Of a stretch of 64,000 nt of DNA, positions 1 to 11,184 are shown in pieces (positions within the stretch are counted from its first letter, which is position 1; each line of letters opens with the position of its first letter). The notes below the pieces were generated by a model. That model made no database searches. It saw only the letters and a program-made list of their open reading frames with translations, and was not told where the DNA came from. Source of the DNA: Amyloporia xantha (Eukaryota; Basidiomycota; Agaricomycetes; Polyporales; Adustoporiaceae); assembly GCA_036971615.1 (NCBI GenBank), contig JAYKKR010000035.1, positions 267,802-331,801 of the forward strand. Direction: 5' to 3'. The position numbers were made by a program, and so were the translations under genes.

Positions 1-2
1 CC

Positions 3-1658
3 CCGGTTATCCATGACCCTCCGTCTGATGACCCTCCGTCTGATGCAAGTCCTGATGAAGTACATGACAGCAATGAAAACTCCATTGCGGTCAAAGTGGG
101 TGAATTCTTAAGTGACAACGAGGACACAGAGCGGGTGGCCGCGATGTCTAGTCCTATTAAAGGTCCCGGAAAACGTCTGACACACGACGTAAGTGTGAGA
201 TCTTCCATTGTCCCCTAACTAATGCCGCCGCTTCATCCAGGACATCATCGATGTTGATATGACACCTGTGCCTAAGATGCAGCGCAAGACGACGCAGGTA
301 AGGAGACATACTTTATTGATTTTGAACGGTTACATACTCTCGTTGCAGGGTGCGGTTGCTATTCAAGACATCAGCATGCTTGATGAAACGCCGAAGCCAA
401 AGCGCAAGGCCTCCGCTGCATCGGTACGTACCCAGAATATGTTCTCCTTCAACGCTGATGTTTGTTTTGTGGTCTTCAATCTCATAGCGTGCTCCAAAGA
501 CGGAGGAAGCGGACATCATTCTTGTCGAGGATGAGAAACTGCCGAAGGCTGCCAAGGAGCGCACGAAATTCAAAAATTCTGATCTGCCGGTCGGCTACGA
601 CAACAACAAAAGGTGGAGGGGCGTTTTCATACCGACAGCCTTCGAATACACAGGCACTCTGAAGAATCCTTGGGTGTGGGATGAATCGAGCACCGTTCCG
701 GTCACCCAGACCATGTGGAACGCGGCCTATGTCAAAGTTCCCAGGGGAGTGCTGGTCATCAAATACCGTGTCCTGTTACTCGAAGACCCGGTCATTCATA
801 TTGTAAGTGACACCGCTCAGTCCACATGTATGTGTTTAATGTTACGCAGATGTCCCAACGGGTTTGCGAGTGGCGATCGGGGTTCGGCTCTACCAGCCTC
901 TCCATCTTGGAGAGCCTTTTCAAATTTCGGAAGTACACTGTAGACCAACGTATGGAGTTCGCAAAATACCTCCTGCGTGACAAACGTTTCTTGTGGAGGG
1001 ACACATCGTCTGATGACCCCACTGTGCGTAACACTTTTTTCTTGTTGCTATTTATATAATTGGCATTCCAGGAGTGGCTCGGATTGTTCCAATCTGTCTT
1101 TATTCTTCGCACTCTTGCATGTCACTTCACGGCCATCAGAGGAGCGTTGAAAATCAAGGAGTTGTATCCGCAACCGGCCCGTGACTCAGATAACGAAGAT
1201 AATGAGGAGAGCGAGGAACTTCCGATTGTTCCTCCTCCATACGGTGCGATCGGATTGGCAGCTGCAGCTGTGAGTATCGTTTTAGTGTACACGCCATTGT
1301 CCGCTGATGTCTCATTCAGTTTGAACGCGCGCTGCGTCTCTGGGCCTTTGGTTGTATGTCACTCAATAACGAGGGTGAATATGTGATCGACAAGACTATC
1401 AATGGCGACTCCGGTCAGTCCAGCAACAAGGCCAATGCTTTCGAGGAGAAACAGTGGGGCCAGAAGACTCGTGACTACATCAGATCTGCTGTCAGGTTAC
1501 CGGAGGTCAAGCTCAACAAGATCCTTGATGGTAGCCGTGCTTTTGCGAAGCAATCAGCTGGTGGTCGCAGAAGTGGCAGTAGCCACAAGGAAAGTAGGAT
1601 GTCTGATGACGAGGGTGATGATAGTCGTGCGCATCTAGTTGATCGCGAGGAGGACTAG
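3..1658 (+). CDS. Unknown agaricomycete protein, seven exons, 5' partial
   Basis: I trace seven exons: 3-188, 241-297, 349-423, 488-802, 850-1023, 1072-1269 and 1320-1658. Every intron is short, starts with GT, ends with AG and lies in phase 0, and the spliced frame is open for 447 residues to a TAG, so the model is strong. The start lies left of the window. The N-terminal third is acidic and rich in Ser and Pro. The middle holds an aromatic, conserved-looking core (RWRGVFIPTAFEYTG, then WNAAYVKVPRGVLVIKYRV). A second acidic stretch near exon 6 is followed by a basic, serine-rich tail. I do not recognise a catalytic domain. I have the impression that this protein type recurs near transposons in mushroom genomes, but that is memory, not shown here. 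Function unknown. Confidence 0.75.
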
Positions 1659-2290
1659 GTGCAGAAGACAACGGTGGGTGACTGTTTCACAGCTTTTCTC
1701 AAATTCTCATCATGTTCTATAGGTCGCAATCACTGGTATATACACGGAACCAGTGTACACCATCGTCTATCTGCATGGACTCTTGTTTGATGTGTACAGT
1801 AGGTAACTGGTCTCGAACATGGCTGGCCCAGGGATGAACATTCATACATACTGCTGATCTTCGTGTTCTTCTCTCCATACATGCCAGTACTCTTTATCTA
1901 TGCTAGCTATCCTTCAGTTGGTTCCCTTGTTCTTGCTGACAAAACATGCTCTCCTGTTGCTTTGATTGCCACATACACGCGGTATTACTTTTTAGTGCTG
2001 ATCTGCTTATGGACTTGTCTAGCTTCTTGTTATGTGCTTTGTCTAACACTTTGCTGATTACCTGCTCTACTTCTTGCTGCTTTTTTCACTTAATATTCCT
2101 ACTTTGCTTATTGGACTTTAATGGTCATATATAGCTTTTGGTGTTGATCACCATAGGTACTGGCCAAGTTTTGCTTTACTATGGTATTGATGAACTTACC
2201 TGCAATCTTATGGACACTTTGTGATGTTCTTAAACTGACTGAAGAATTGGACGAACATACTTTGAATGAGCTTTCAAGGCCTTTTTAAAT

Positions 2291-2597
2291 ACTTTATATT
2301 ACTTATGGATTCTTATAGACCTATTCAGATGCTTTAATGTTTAAATAAAAAATGCTTTGATGTTCTTAAAGGTCTTTGAGAATGCTTTAGTGTTCTTACA
2401 GATCTACAAAAAATGTTTTAATATACTTAAAGTTCTTTAAAAACACTTTATATTACTTATGGATTCTTATAGACCTATTCAGATGCTTTAATGTTCAAAT
2501 AAAAAATGCTTTGATGTTCTTAAAGGTCTTTGAGAATGCTTTAGTGTTCTTACAGATCTACAAAAATGTTTTAATATACTTAAAGTTCTTTAAAAAC
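2291..2597. repeat. Two-copy tandem repeat, unit about 153 bp
   Basis: Positions 2291-2444 and 2445-2597 are near-identical head-to-tail copies beginning ACTTTATATTACTTATGG in the first and second unit. The second unit runs into a third partial start (ACTTTATTGTTC) at 2598. Differences are a few point changes and a one-base change in an A run. The high identity suggests a fairly recent duplication. The unit is AT-rich and non-coding. Confidence 0.9.
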
Positions 2598-3014
2598 ACT
2601 TTATTGTTCTTATAGTATTCTTATGAACAACTTACAAGCCAGGCTAGACCCATTGTTCTTAATCTGAGACTTTACTGATTCTTAAGAGTCACTTAAGGCT
2701 TCAATGGGGCCTAAGCACAGCTTCAGTTAGTGATAATCAAGCTTACTGTTATCCTACAAAACAGTTAGAAAAGCAAAGGTGTGAACTTAGCTGTCTTATT
2801 GTCTTATATGCTCCTCAAATACTTCTTAATAGACCTTGATCAAATCCATAAGTCTGGGAAAGTGATATAATACAAGTTTAAGCACAACCAAAGTGAGGGG
2901 ATCGTATTAATTAAGATCACTTGGCCTTAATTAAGTGTGTCATGTCTTATTATTATCTCAACCATTGGTGTACTTATGGACTTGCCCAAGACAAAAAAGA
3001 CAAAAAAGACAAAG

Positions 3015-3597
3015 TTGACATTTCCTGATGAATCTTGATGGTCATGACTAGATATAAGTCAATCATGTTATGACAAGTTATTTTCAGTATGAGAAGGGTA
3101 CAAGAGGGTTTTGCACAGATTACTTATATTTTCTCACTATTATCCCAATTACTTCAGTGCACTGGATGCAGTTTAGGATATTTTCGACAACAATACTCTA
3201 AAGATATTCTAAAGACAGTCAGAATAACCTTGGCATTTTACAGTGAACAAAATCCTAACATTATTCAATTAAGATTCTAATCTTTTGACCACATTTACAA
3301 TATGTTCCAACCTACACAATATACTTACCACACTTTTAAAGTACTGAATAGTGGATTATGCTAAAGGTATTTTGACTAACTTTATAATATTTTCACCATA
3401 TCGCACTCAACAATATTCTAAACCACATCCAGTGGTGCTACATAATTTTGTGTCATTATTACACATTACCATGGGGGTTTTTTCCTGATGCTGGCTGTGT
3501 ACCTACATCCAGTGATCGTCTTATTTTCAGCTTAGTTCACTTATTGCCTTATATAAGACAAATAAGTACAATAAGACAGATTTGACATTTCCTGATG
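3015..3597. repeat. Pair of diverged direct repeats about 567 bp apart
   Basis: The motif TTGACATTTCCTGATG occurs at 3015-3030 and 3582-3597. In both places it is preceded by about 40 bases of similar AAGACAAA-type sequence and followed shortly by a GTCAT. This could be two ends of a small non-autonomous element or two copies of a dispersed repeat. No target-site duplication is evident. Confidence 0.5.
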
Positions 3598-3930
3598 CTA
3601 ACGGACCGTCATATAATCGTCTTAGTATGACCATCAGGCAAGCGCGCCCTAAGACGTTCACCACCTGGAGAATGCATGGCGAAAATCCGAAACACTTGAC
3701 TTAGCACATTAAAGTAAGTGTCAATGCTTCCATTAGCTGTCCATCTGAGCCTTTCTAACAGCTGTTTCCTACAGATCTTCTATATTAGACGGAGACTTAA
3801 TAATATAATACCATTATGTCAGTACCCACTGCTTTGTTCATAGAAATAAACGAGTAAACTTCCGAGCCGACATAGGAACTCTGATTGATTCATATGCTGA
3901 TGTGCTGCTCATTCTGACATTAGGAGCAGG

Positions 3931-3966
3931 TCTTCCGTCTTCCGTCTTCCGTCTTCCATCTTCCGT
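3931..3966. repeat. Heptanucleotide microsatellite (TCTTCCG)n
   Basis: About five head-to-tail copies of TCTTCCG, one with an A substitution, at the border between the AT-rich block and more GC-balanced DNA. To the right, up to about 4640, there are overlapping short frames (for example 4011-4286) that I cannot assign to any family. Confidence 0.85.
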
Positions 3967-4643
3967 CACAATCTCCATTTGACTCTACATGTCTCTCGTC
4001 TCAGCCATGGGTGTCTACTACTCCAATCCTCTCGTCATTCGTAAGACTTTCAGCGTCAGCACTGATGCCGTGCCGAGTTACACAGACTGCGCGCCCAGCA
4101 AGACGCCCCGCCACTGTCAGAGTGTCACGACTTCCATCACCTGCAGGCGCCTCTCAATGCCGCCATGTGCGCGCAGATAATGTCCGGGACGCTGCAGAAC
4201 AGACGAAGCGCCCTGTCCACTTTGAACAGTATGCCAGCACAGATTCTCCGACTGCGTTCCCTGTCAGCCTACCTCGCCATCGCTAAGCCCGGGACCGCTA
4301 CCCAGCGCAAGAGACAGTCTTAAAAGTGAGCTCTCCGTGTTTGGACTAATTCGTACAAGACCATGGGCTAACTCACTTCGCTATTGAGATCCTCGAGGAT
4401 GTGCTCCGTCCTGCCCAGCCTCACGAACGTCGCCACTCAAAAATGCGCAACCGTCCATACCGGCTGAGACTGCGCTGCACACCGGTGGACGATCCTAAGT
4501 TTGGACGAATTCGATCTCGTACTGCTCTGGGCAGCTGTTGAGCGAAGGTCAGCATCCCTCCCTCTCTTGCCCTCGTCCTTCTCCTTCCTGTGTCTCTCTC
4601 GAGTGCCCCCGTTTCCTGCTTGCCGCATATTTTCTATCCGTGA

Positions 4644-5375
4644 TTGGACTTGGAAGCAGGCAGTAGGTCATTCTCATCCGATAGCAGAGAAAGTGTTCCT
4701 AACATGGTCACAGGATATCATCGCCAAAGATCCAAGCACACATAGGGCAGCGTTCGTTCCGATCATTCTAGGAAGTGACAAGACAACGGTCTCCGTCGCA
4801 GCGGGTTAGACAGAGTACTATCCACTCTATATCGGCATAGGAAATACGCATAACAACGTCCGTCGGGCACATCGGAATGCAATTGCGTTACTTGGGTTTC
4901 TAGCAATACCGAAAAGTAAGTACCACGTTCATATCAAAACTCCTCTCTGACATAGCTATACAGCGGACAGACGTTACAAGAATGATCCCAAATTCCGTAA
5001 ATTCCGCCGACAGCTCTTCCACTCATCGCTATCGAGGATTTTCATGTCTCTCAAGAAGGCAACGACGACACCTGAAGTTATTCGCTGCGCGGACGACTAC
5101 TTTCATCGCGTCTTGTACGGACTGGGACCTTATATCGCAGATGATCCTGAGCAAGTACTTCTCGTGTGGCAGGGGTGGTGTGCCTGGTATGTGTTAGGTT
5201 TATGTTCTTGGTTCTGCACTACTAATCAGATTGGTACTTTAGATGCATCGCTATAAATAACGATCTCGATGGACCTAACGCCGAGCGCCGCTCCCGTACA
5301 CATACAGACATACTGGTTGAAGAACAGCAACTAGGAGACCTGTGGGAAGAGTATAGCATTGTCGGCGACATTGTG
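4644..5375 (+). pseudogene. Plavaka-type DNA transposase relic (internal fragment)
   Basis: Encodes the characteristic core of the Plavaka transposases, a CACTA-related superfamily abundant in agaricomycetes. Seen in order: GSDKTTVSVAAG, a stop, YYPLYIGIGNTHNNVRRAHRN, GFLAIPK, then after a short intron FRKFRRQLFHSSLSRI, VIRCADDYFHRVLYGLGPYI and a downstream NDLDGPN-type segment before a GTAAGT at 5376. Intact family members are several hundred residues longer, so both ends are missing. The TAG at 4807-4809 falls where relatives carry Gln, so CAG to TAG is the likely change. Frames also shift around 5190-5250. It is surely inactive, and no terminal inverted repeats are recognisable nearby. Confidence 0.85.
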
Positions 5376-5443
5376 GTAAGTTTTCACTCTCGGGTCATGA
5401 TTTGTTTCCTGTTCTTTTTTCTGTTCTGTCTTCTCTTGATTCT

Positions 5444-6415
5444 TCGTACCGCTGGCATGCTATCACACGAGTATTTGACCTCAAGGACGATCTAGATCTC
5501 AGCACTTCACACGCCTACCTTCGCCGGCCCCCTACCACACTCGCAACTTGAGCAGCGCTACATCAGAGTCACCAGTGGCTTCCAGATTTCAATTACTTCT
5601 GTACTTCTCCTGTCGCCGATATCTTTCTCCTCCATCAACGTCTCCACTTATTTGCGACATCACCCGATTACTGCGATCCCCGAATAGTGGTCGTCCAAGA
5701 CGAAGATTTTTCGAGCTCGTTTGTTCCTCTGGGTGGTCCCGTGCTCGAAGAATAGGATGAACGTCGTTGCAGGGAGAGTGAGAAAAGGGAGCGGAAGAGA
5801 ATCAGATGGTTGCAGCGCGAGGAGCGGCTCAGGGCTTGTCAGCAGATATGGGAGACATTTGAGGTGTCGAGGGAGGGCAACAATGCGAAGGTGGCGAGGA
5901 GGAAGGGGGAGGAGGAGGCAAGACGAAAGCGGAGGATGGAGCAGGAGGCAAAGGAGCGAGAGAAGGAACGGGAGGCGAAAGAACGAGAGCTGGAGTTGCT
6001 GCGCCATACCCGACAGCTCCGGATCAGCGCTCTGACTCGACGTCCCCCACTATACTACAGTGCCCTTCCTTCCGAGCGACAGTCAAAGCGCCAGTTTCCT
6101 GCTCGTGCGGTCGAGGTCCATCCACTTCAGTATTCCATCATCCCCATGAACCCCAGTCGCTCGCCGTCCCCCTCCTACGGCATTTCACCCCCTTCAACGC
6201 CAGATGGACATACACTCACCATACCCAGGATACAGCACGAGCTGTCCCTCCAACATCTGCGGAGTCTCAACCGGATGGTCTATTTTGCTGACGTCGTCGT
6301 GAGCATGCAAGATCCTCTCTTTCCCAAGGATGGCAGACTCAGCTCTAGGGCAGTGGCAAGGCTCAGTCCAGCGCATAGGGATCTATTCGCGAGCTTGCTC
6401 GAGCCTGTTGATTGA
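5444..6415 (+). pseudogene. Coiled-coil protein frame interrupted by two stops
   Basis: One reading frame runs from about 5444 to a TGA at 6413-6415, broken only by TGA at 5549-5551 and TAG at 5753-5755. The first part is mixed, with a short aromatic region. After 5756 it becomes a strongly charged Glu/Arg/Lys helix (ERESEKRER-type, roughly 80 residues) typical of a coiled coil. It ends in a Ser/Pro linker and a short hydrophobic C-terminal region. Either the stops are real nonsense mutations, or the 5753 TAG is the end of a very short intron (about 37 bp from the GTTTGT at 5716). I do not recognise the family. Confidence 0.5.
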
Positions 6416-7363
6416 GCGAACGGCGAGCGCCCGATTGCCAAGGGGAAGGCTCGAGAAGGGTCGCATAACAAGCAGACCAGTGTACAGCAGAGTAAGACAA
6501 GGAAGTCGTGCATAAATTAATCACTGGCGTCCGCTTCACCGTGAACGTCGCTCAGCGCATCTGCAGTCTCTTTGTTAGTGTCCACTATCACCCGCTCTGA
6601 TTTTTGGTTCTCATTTGGCAGCTGCTCGTCGCGCTCAACCACATTGACGGCTCTCACCACGCCCTTGCCCTCCCTCTGTCGCTTGAATCGCCTTCCCACT
6701 CGCATTCGTCCCTAGCCTGTGTCCCGTCATTGCCGGCGTCCTTCGCACCATTCACTGGCATGCAGCCAGCCTCCTTCTACGCCTGTCCCGCCATGTGATA
6801 ATCCGCTGCCTCCATCTTCTACCTTCCCTGTTTGTTCACAGAAGAAGTTATGTCCCTTCGACATTATCCGTGTCGTCTACGTACATGAGGGGATTTCTCA
6901 TTGAGAACGTCGTCGACGGAGGGTCAGGTGGAGATTCGGCGCGTAAGCCGCTCGGCGTCGACTTTGATGGACATGGCAGCTCAGTTCCGAAGAGCGTACG
7001 TGAAAGCGACAGAGCGACACTATTCAGCATGGAAACAGACTCGTACTCTCGGTCCAGATCTGGTTCGCGCAGCCGCCGGGGCTCCCGCTCCCCTTCTAGG
7101 TTGCTTTGGCGGTCCCGCCGTACTGCCGTTTCGACCCTGCCTTCTAGGCGGCGTGGTAAGCCGATGTATCTTTACGATTTGAACATGGCAAACAACTGTC
7201 TACATGGGTAAGGGGCTCGTGTGTTTACATCTGGACAAAGCCCTGTATTACGAGTGTCAAAGTTGATGTATAGTAAGATGTCCATAAAGCGTGAGGCCCT
7301 GGTCCAAGTGAGAGTGGTGTAATGCCTCTCGGCGGCGCAGCGTGTCAACTCCAACACTCCCCC
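6416..7363. other. No supported gene
   Basis: Several overlapping frames exist on both strands, including one at 6795-7211 with an Arg/Ser-dipeptide stretch (SRSRSGSRSRRGSRSPSR). None has a convincing start, splice pattern or known domain, and the RS run could be low-complexity noise. Confidence 0.4.
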
Positions 7364-8860
7364 TTAAGCTAGCCGTGGTCGAATAGGACTCTGTCGACGT
7401 GGTGATCGCGAACGACGTCGATTCCAGGAGCCGTAACGACTAGAGCGTTGAGGAGCGTCACGATGTGGGGACCAGTGATGGTCAGCTCTTGAAGGAGACC
7501 GACCTCGACGTCCAAAAGGAAAGGAGTGACGCGCTCGCTGAGCCCTCTCAGGTCGGTTCACCATCTCATTCCGATTTCTCGTGGGAGAAGGACGTCGGAA
7601 GGCTGAGACAGGATTGCGAGGAGTAAGGCTTCGGCCTCGCTGTTCAATTGTTGGTCTCGCGGGAGGATCCAACGCGGGCGGTGGGAGCGAGAGCAGTTCC
7701 GTTGCAGGGACCGACGTAAGATCATCAACCTTGGCAAGCTCCGCATTGGGGACCACTGCCATTCCGTTAGCAAAGACGAAAGCAGGAGGCAAAGAGAGGA
7801 GCAAAGGGGAAGGCCCTAAATCAATTCACTCACTGTTACGCCAGTCCTCGTTGGGTGGTTCCCAATCAGAAGGCACATCCTCCTCGTACAGTTCTTCCAT
7901 CTCTTTTTTCTTCCGCTCTGCTCGACGTAGGGCCTTGGACGATTTCAGGTAATTCGGGAGTACGTGGTGATCTCCTTCATCGTAGTATTCCCTTGACAGT
8001 CGTTCATCCAAAAGCCGTGGAGGGACGACACGCGCATGTCGAGGGGGCAAGGACTCATTGATGATGAACCAAACCGGGACACCGGTGAATACAAGACGCT
8101 TCAGGGTTTCGTTATCGGGTTCTGGCAGCCAGCACCCCACAGCAGGGTTGACGGAAAGTGGCTGCGCTAGGTGCCCCGAGTGATAGGCCCCCCAGACGTG
8201 CTGGAACCACGAAAAGGCGCGTAGTTCCACTATGAAACGCTGCAGCTGAGCTACGTTCTGACGGTGTTGCAGGAGGGACAGCGTCAGACAGCCCTCGTTC
8301 TTCAATCTCTCTACGTCTCGAGGCCTAGTGTCGATGAAGATTTTCTCGGCCGGTCGTATGGCGGCTACTGACGCGGCTTGTCGTTCCCCCTCGAGAAGAG
8401 TGATTAAAGCGTCCCAGAACGAACGCTCCGGACTCCCCTTGTGATTTGACCAATTGCCGGTACGAAAGGTGGCAGGCGTGCCCTTGTCGTTCTCTGGCTC
8501 AAGGGTGACGTAGGCAGGGTCGAGGAGGCCTTCGCTCGAGAGGCGTTCGTAGGCGTAGGCTCGATGCGGTGCTTTCCCGTCGAACCATCCGGGCTGGAAG
8601 GTCCATTCGTGGGGACCTTGCCGTCCGTCCGCGAAAGTCTGAGGATTTTCTCCAGCGCGCGGCGGGACAGGAGGAATATAATCTGCATTCGGCGAGACGG
8701 CATAGCATCCTTCCGAGAGGGCGAAATAAGAGCGCGTAACACAATGTCCTCGGTAAAGTCGCCAAGTACTGTCCCGTACGGACAGACGAGATGGCAAGGT
8801 GCTGACAATGTCGGTAGGGAACGTCGTCACCGTGTTGTAAGCTTGAGCAGAACGCTTCAT
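7364..8860 (-). CDS. Unknown two-exon protein with Arg/Ser-rich tail
   Basis: Exon 1 runs 8860-7834 and exon 2 7755-7364 on the minus strand. The intron has GTGAGT and CAG borders and splits an ATG codon, and the joined frame is open for 472 residues. The N-terminal two thirds are globular, with aromatic motifs such as SWFQHVWGAYHSGH and a GVPVWFI segment followed by charged helices. The C-terminal third is Pro- and Arg-rich and ends in RS dipeptides, as in RNA-associated or nuclear proteins. I recognise it only as the kind of lineage-restricted protein common in mushroom genomes and assign no function. It faces away from the BTB pseudogene, with 113 bp between start codons. The frame is clean, unlike its neighbours. 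Confidence 0.75.
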
Positions 8861-8973
8861 TTCGGTGATGGAGGCACGGTCCGGCTGTCAGACACGAACC
8901 AAGAAGGAGATAGAGTGAAATGGACGCGAGTCGTGAGGAGAGAAGTAAAGTAAGGAGGTGAAGCGCTAGCGGA
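8861..8973. promoter_or_regulatory. Shared divergent intergenic region
   Basis: 113 bp separate the start of the minus-strand gene at 8860 from the first ATG of the plus-strand BTB pseudogene at 8974. Any promoters for both must lie here or within coding sequence. No clear TATA element is seen. Confidence 0.4.
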
Positions 8974-10962
8974 ATGCGCGGACTGTCACGTGAGCGTAAC
9001 CTACCCATAGGCGGATTCAGTACCTGTTTCTATAGCCCCTACTCACATCAGCTGTGGAAGATTACAAACAAGTCGAACACAGTGCTGTACATTGCGTTAG
9101 TAGTCTCTCGCGCTACGCAGAAACCGGAGTTTGACACCGAGACCCATGCGGCTAGCGCTGCGGCAGGCATCTTCAGGTCGGCGGGCTCACCGCCACAGTA
9201 TCTCGAAGAGTGCGAATCAGACGAAATGGTCTCTGCCCTGAGCATCGATGGAGATTTCGAAGACCCAATTGAGATTGACGAGACGTTCACCCAAAGAAGC
9301 CGCTTCCTTGGAACAGTCAAGATCGTCGTCGAGTCGACCACCTTTTGGTGAGTTCTCCCTCCTCCAGGCCTGTGGGAGCACTGCCTGGACGCACTTTTCT
9401 TCTCCTACTTCTCGTGAACGAAGGGCGCACAAAGAGGTTCTATGCTATGCCTCGTCTTTCTTCCAGGCCGTACTCAGCGGTGAGTGGGCAGAGACTGGCA
9501 GACCGCAGTCTATGTCCTCCGTCATTGCTATTTCTCTGATCTCAGCTGCCATCCGTACCAGGAGGTCGCTCCAAGGTGGAAGACTCCAGAGATGACTTTT
9601 GCACCAGTTGACCCGGACCTGGATACCAATGAGGTCGATTTGGATGTCGATCAGGACTTAGACGAGCGAGGGTCAGACGAGGAGGCAATTGATAAAGCCA
9701 AAGCCAGGGAAAGCGGTCTACATAAATCGGGGAGCAGTTCTGCATCTCCTTCTACTAGTACAATGATGCTGAGCGAGAAGGGGAAGCAGAAGCCTTCTGA
9801 GCTGAAAGGTCTACGTCGTACGAAGGCGAAAAGTTCGGATGCGATCATCATTCTAAAGGAGAGAAGGTATGCAGCCTGTCCGTATTTTGGCACCTGAAGC
9901 TTCACGTATCCTGCAGGCGAACACGTTTCACGACTCCCTCAAATTCGTTTACCCACAGTAAGTCTGTGTTTGACCCTGTGGACCGCATGCACAAACCTAT
10001 TAACCTTTCTACCAGTCTCGTCTGCACTATTACCTGGAACAATGTTGAGGGACTCATGAACATCGCGCATAAGTCGCACGTGGCTGCGCTCGAACGCGAG
10101 TGCCTCACGTTTTTACTGATGCACGCGGCCGGACGCCCACCCAAGGCCATGCGCATCGCCGAGCTCTTTGGTGAGGAAGAGCTCTACTGCGAGTCAAGCC
10201 GCTTCTGTTCTCGACAACCCTGGTGGCTGGAGCAAGGAGGAACTCAGCACACTTAGTCAGGAGACACTGTTGAAGCTTGAGAAACGGTGGGAGTCATATG
10301 CCTCTGGTGCGTGCGTAAGAAATTGAAGTAATGCCTTGTGAAATTTGCCGCAGGCGGACATGGTTCTTGGAGCGCGTGCTGAAGCTTGGATTGATCCAAG
10401 TTGCGAAGGAGTATCGATGTGTTTCAGCCTTACCCGCCGGCGGGGAACTCCTTCATATTTACTCTCTGTAGTGCGCAACGTGCCCTGATCCAGCTAATTG
10501 TGCCCGCCTCCTCGAGGAGAAATGGAGACAGGCGCATTATGCAATGTTTCGCTTCTGCAAGTGTCAGAGATCGATGTATGTTTTCTTGGCCTGGTCCTGA
10601 TCTCTCCGTGCACAGGTCCTTGCCAGCCATCGATGGTCTTCCGCTATTTATAGACATTAGAGTGCGTGAGTCCCCCGCTCTCCCTTATACACCTCAGCTG
10701 TCAGACTACGGCTAAAGCATTTATCGCAACACGTGAGTAATATCGGTTCTCTTTGAAATACTTACCGATGCTATATAACATGGCAGTTTTTGATCGTATG
10801 TTTTCTCTGGGTGTGCGAGGCAGTGGAACAGACATTGCACGCGTTGCAACCGCTGCTGGCGCCTCGACCGGACCACGACGCCATTTCTTGTTCAGCACAT
10901 TGAAGGGCGAGCAGGCTACTCGTGGCAAACGGTCTGTCTTAGAGGATATTCACTATAGCTAG
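8974..10962 (+). pseudogene. BTB/POZ domain protein, multi-exon pseudogene
   Basis: The BTB fold is read across the first intron: VKIVVESTTFW joins AHKEVLCYASSFFQAVLSG at a GTGAGT..AAG junction (9349/9419 area). Further exons give an acidic linker, an INTWNNVEGLMNI-like helix region (here CTITWNNVEGLMNI), HAAGRPPKAMRIAEL, and a C-terminal FDRMFSLGVRGSG block. BTB proteins usually recruit cullin-3 or form dimers. Breaks: a one-base insertion at about 10204-10207 (the frame resumes as VLDNPGGWSKEEL), a TAG at 10651-10653 inside the PSMVFRYL exon, and an unexplained frame change between 9520 and 9600. One intron, 10557-10615, has a GC donor (GCAAGT). The overall exon structure is well kept, so the inactivation looks recent. 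Confidence 0.85.
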
Positions 10963-11184
10963 CCCGGGTCTCATGAAGTATAGATGGATCCTACTCCGAA
11001 TACGTATAATAATTAGCCAGTGTGAGATGAATACATATTCATAAGAACTGGGCATATTTAAGACATTATATGAGCGTGCAAATGAGTCTGACAATACAAG
11101 TTGGTGGCAAAGGGGGCGGGGATATCCAACATGCGAATCCAACGCAACCACAGAAACCGAACGAAATAGAGGTGCTGGGTGCTA

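Larger units (their letters stand above)
1660..3930. other. AT-rich intergenic block, no gene seen
   Basis: This stretch is visibly richer in A and T than the coding DNA on either side. It contains only short frames (for example at 1863-2134 and 3089-3280) with no family signal. It holds the 153-bp tandem duplication and the dispersed TTGACATTTCCTGATG motif listed separately. It may be old transposon or relaxed intergenic sequence. I see no promoter or coding exon that I can support. Confidence 0.6.

Noticed and set aside
6795..7211. SR-type splicing factor
   Set aside because: Only one short RS run, no RNA-recognition motif and no supported start or introns.
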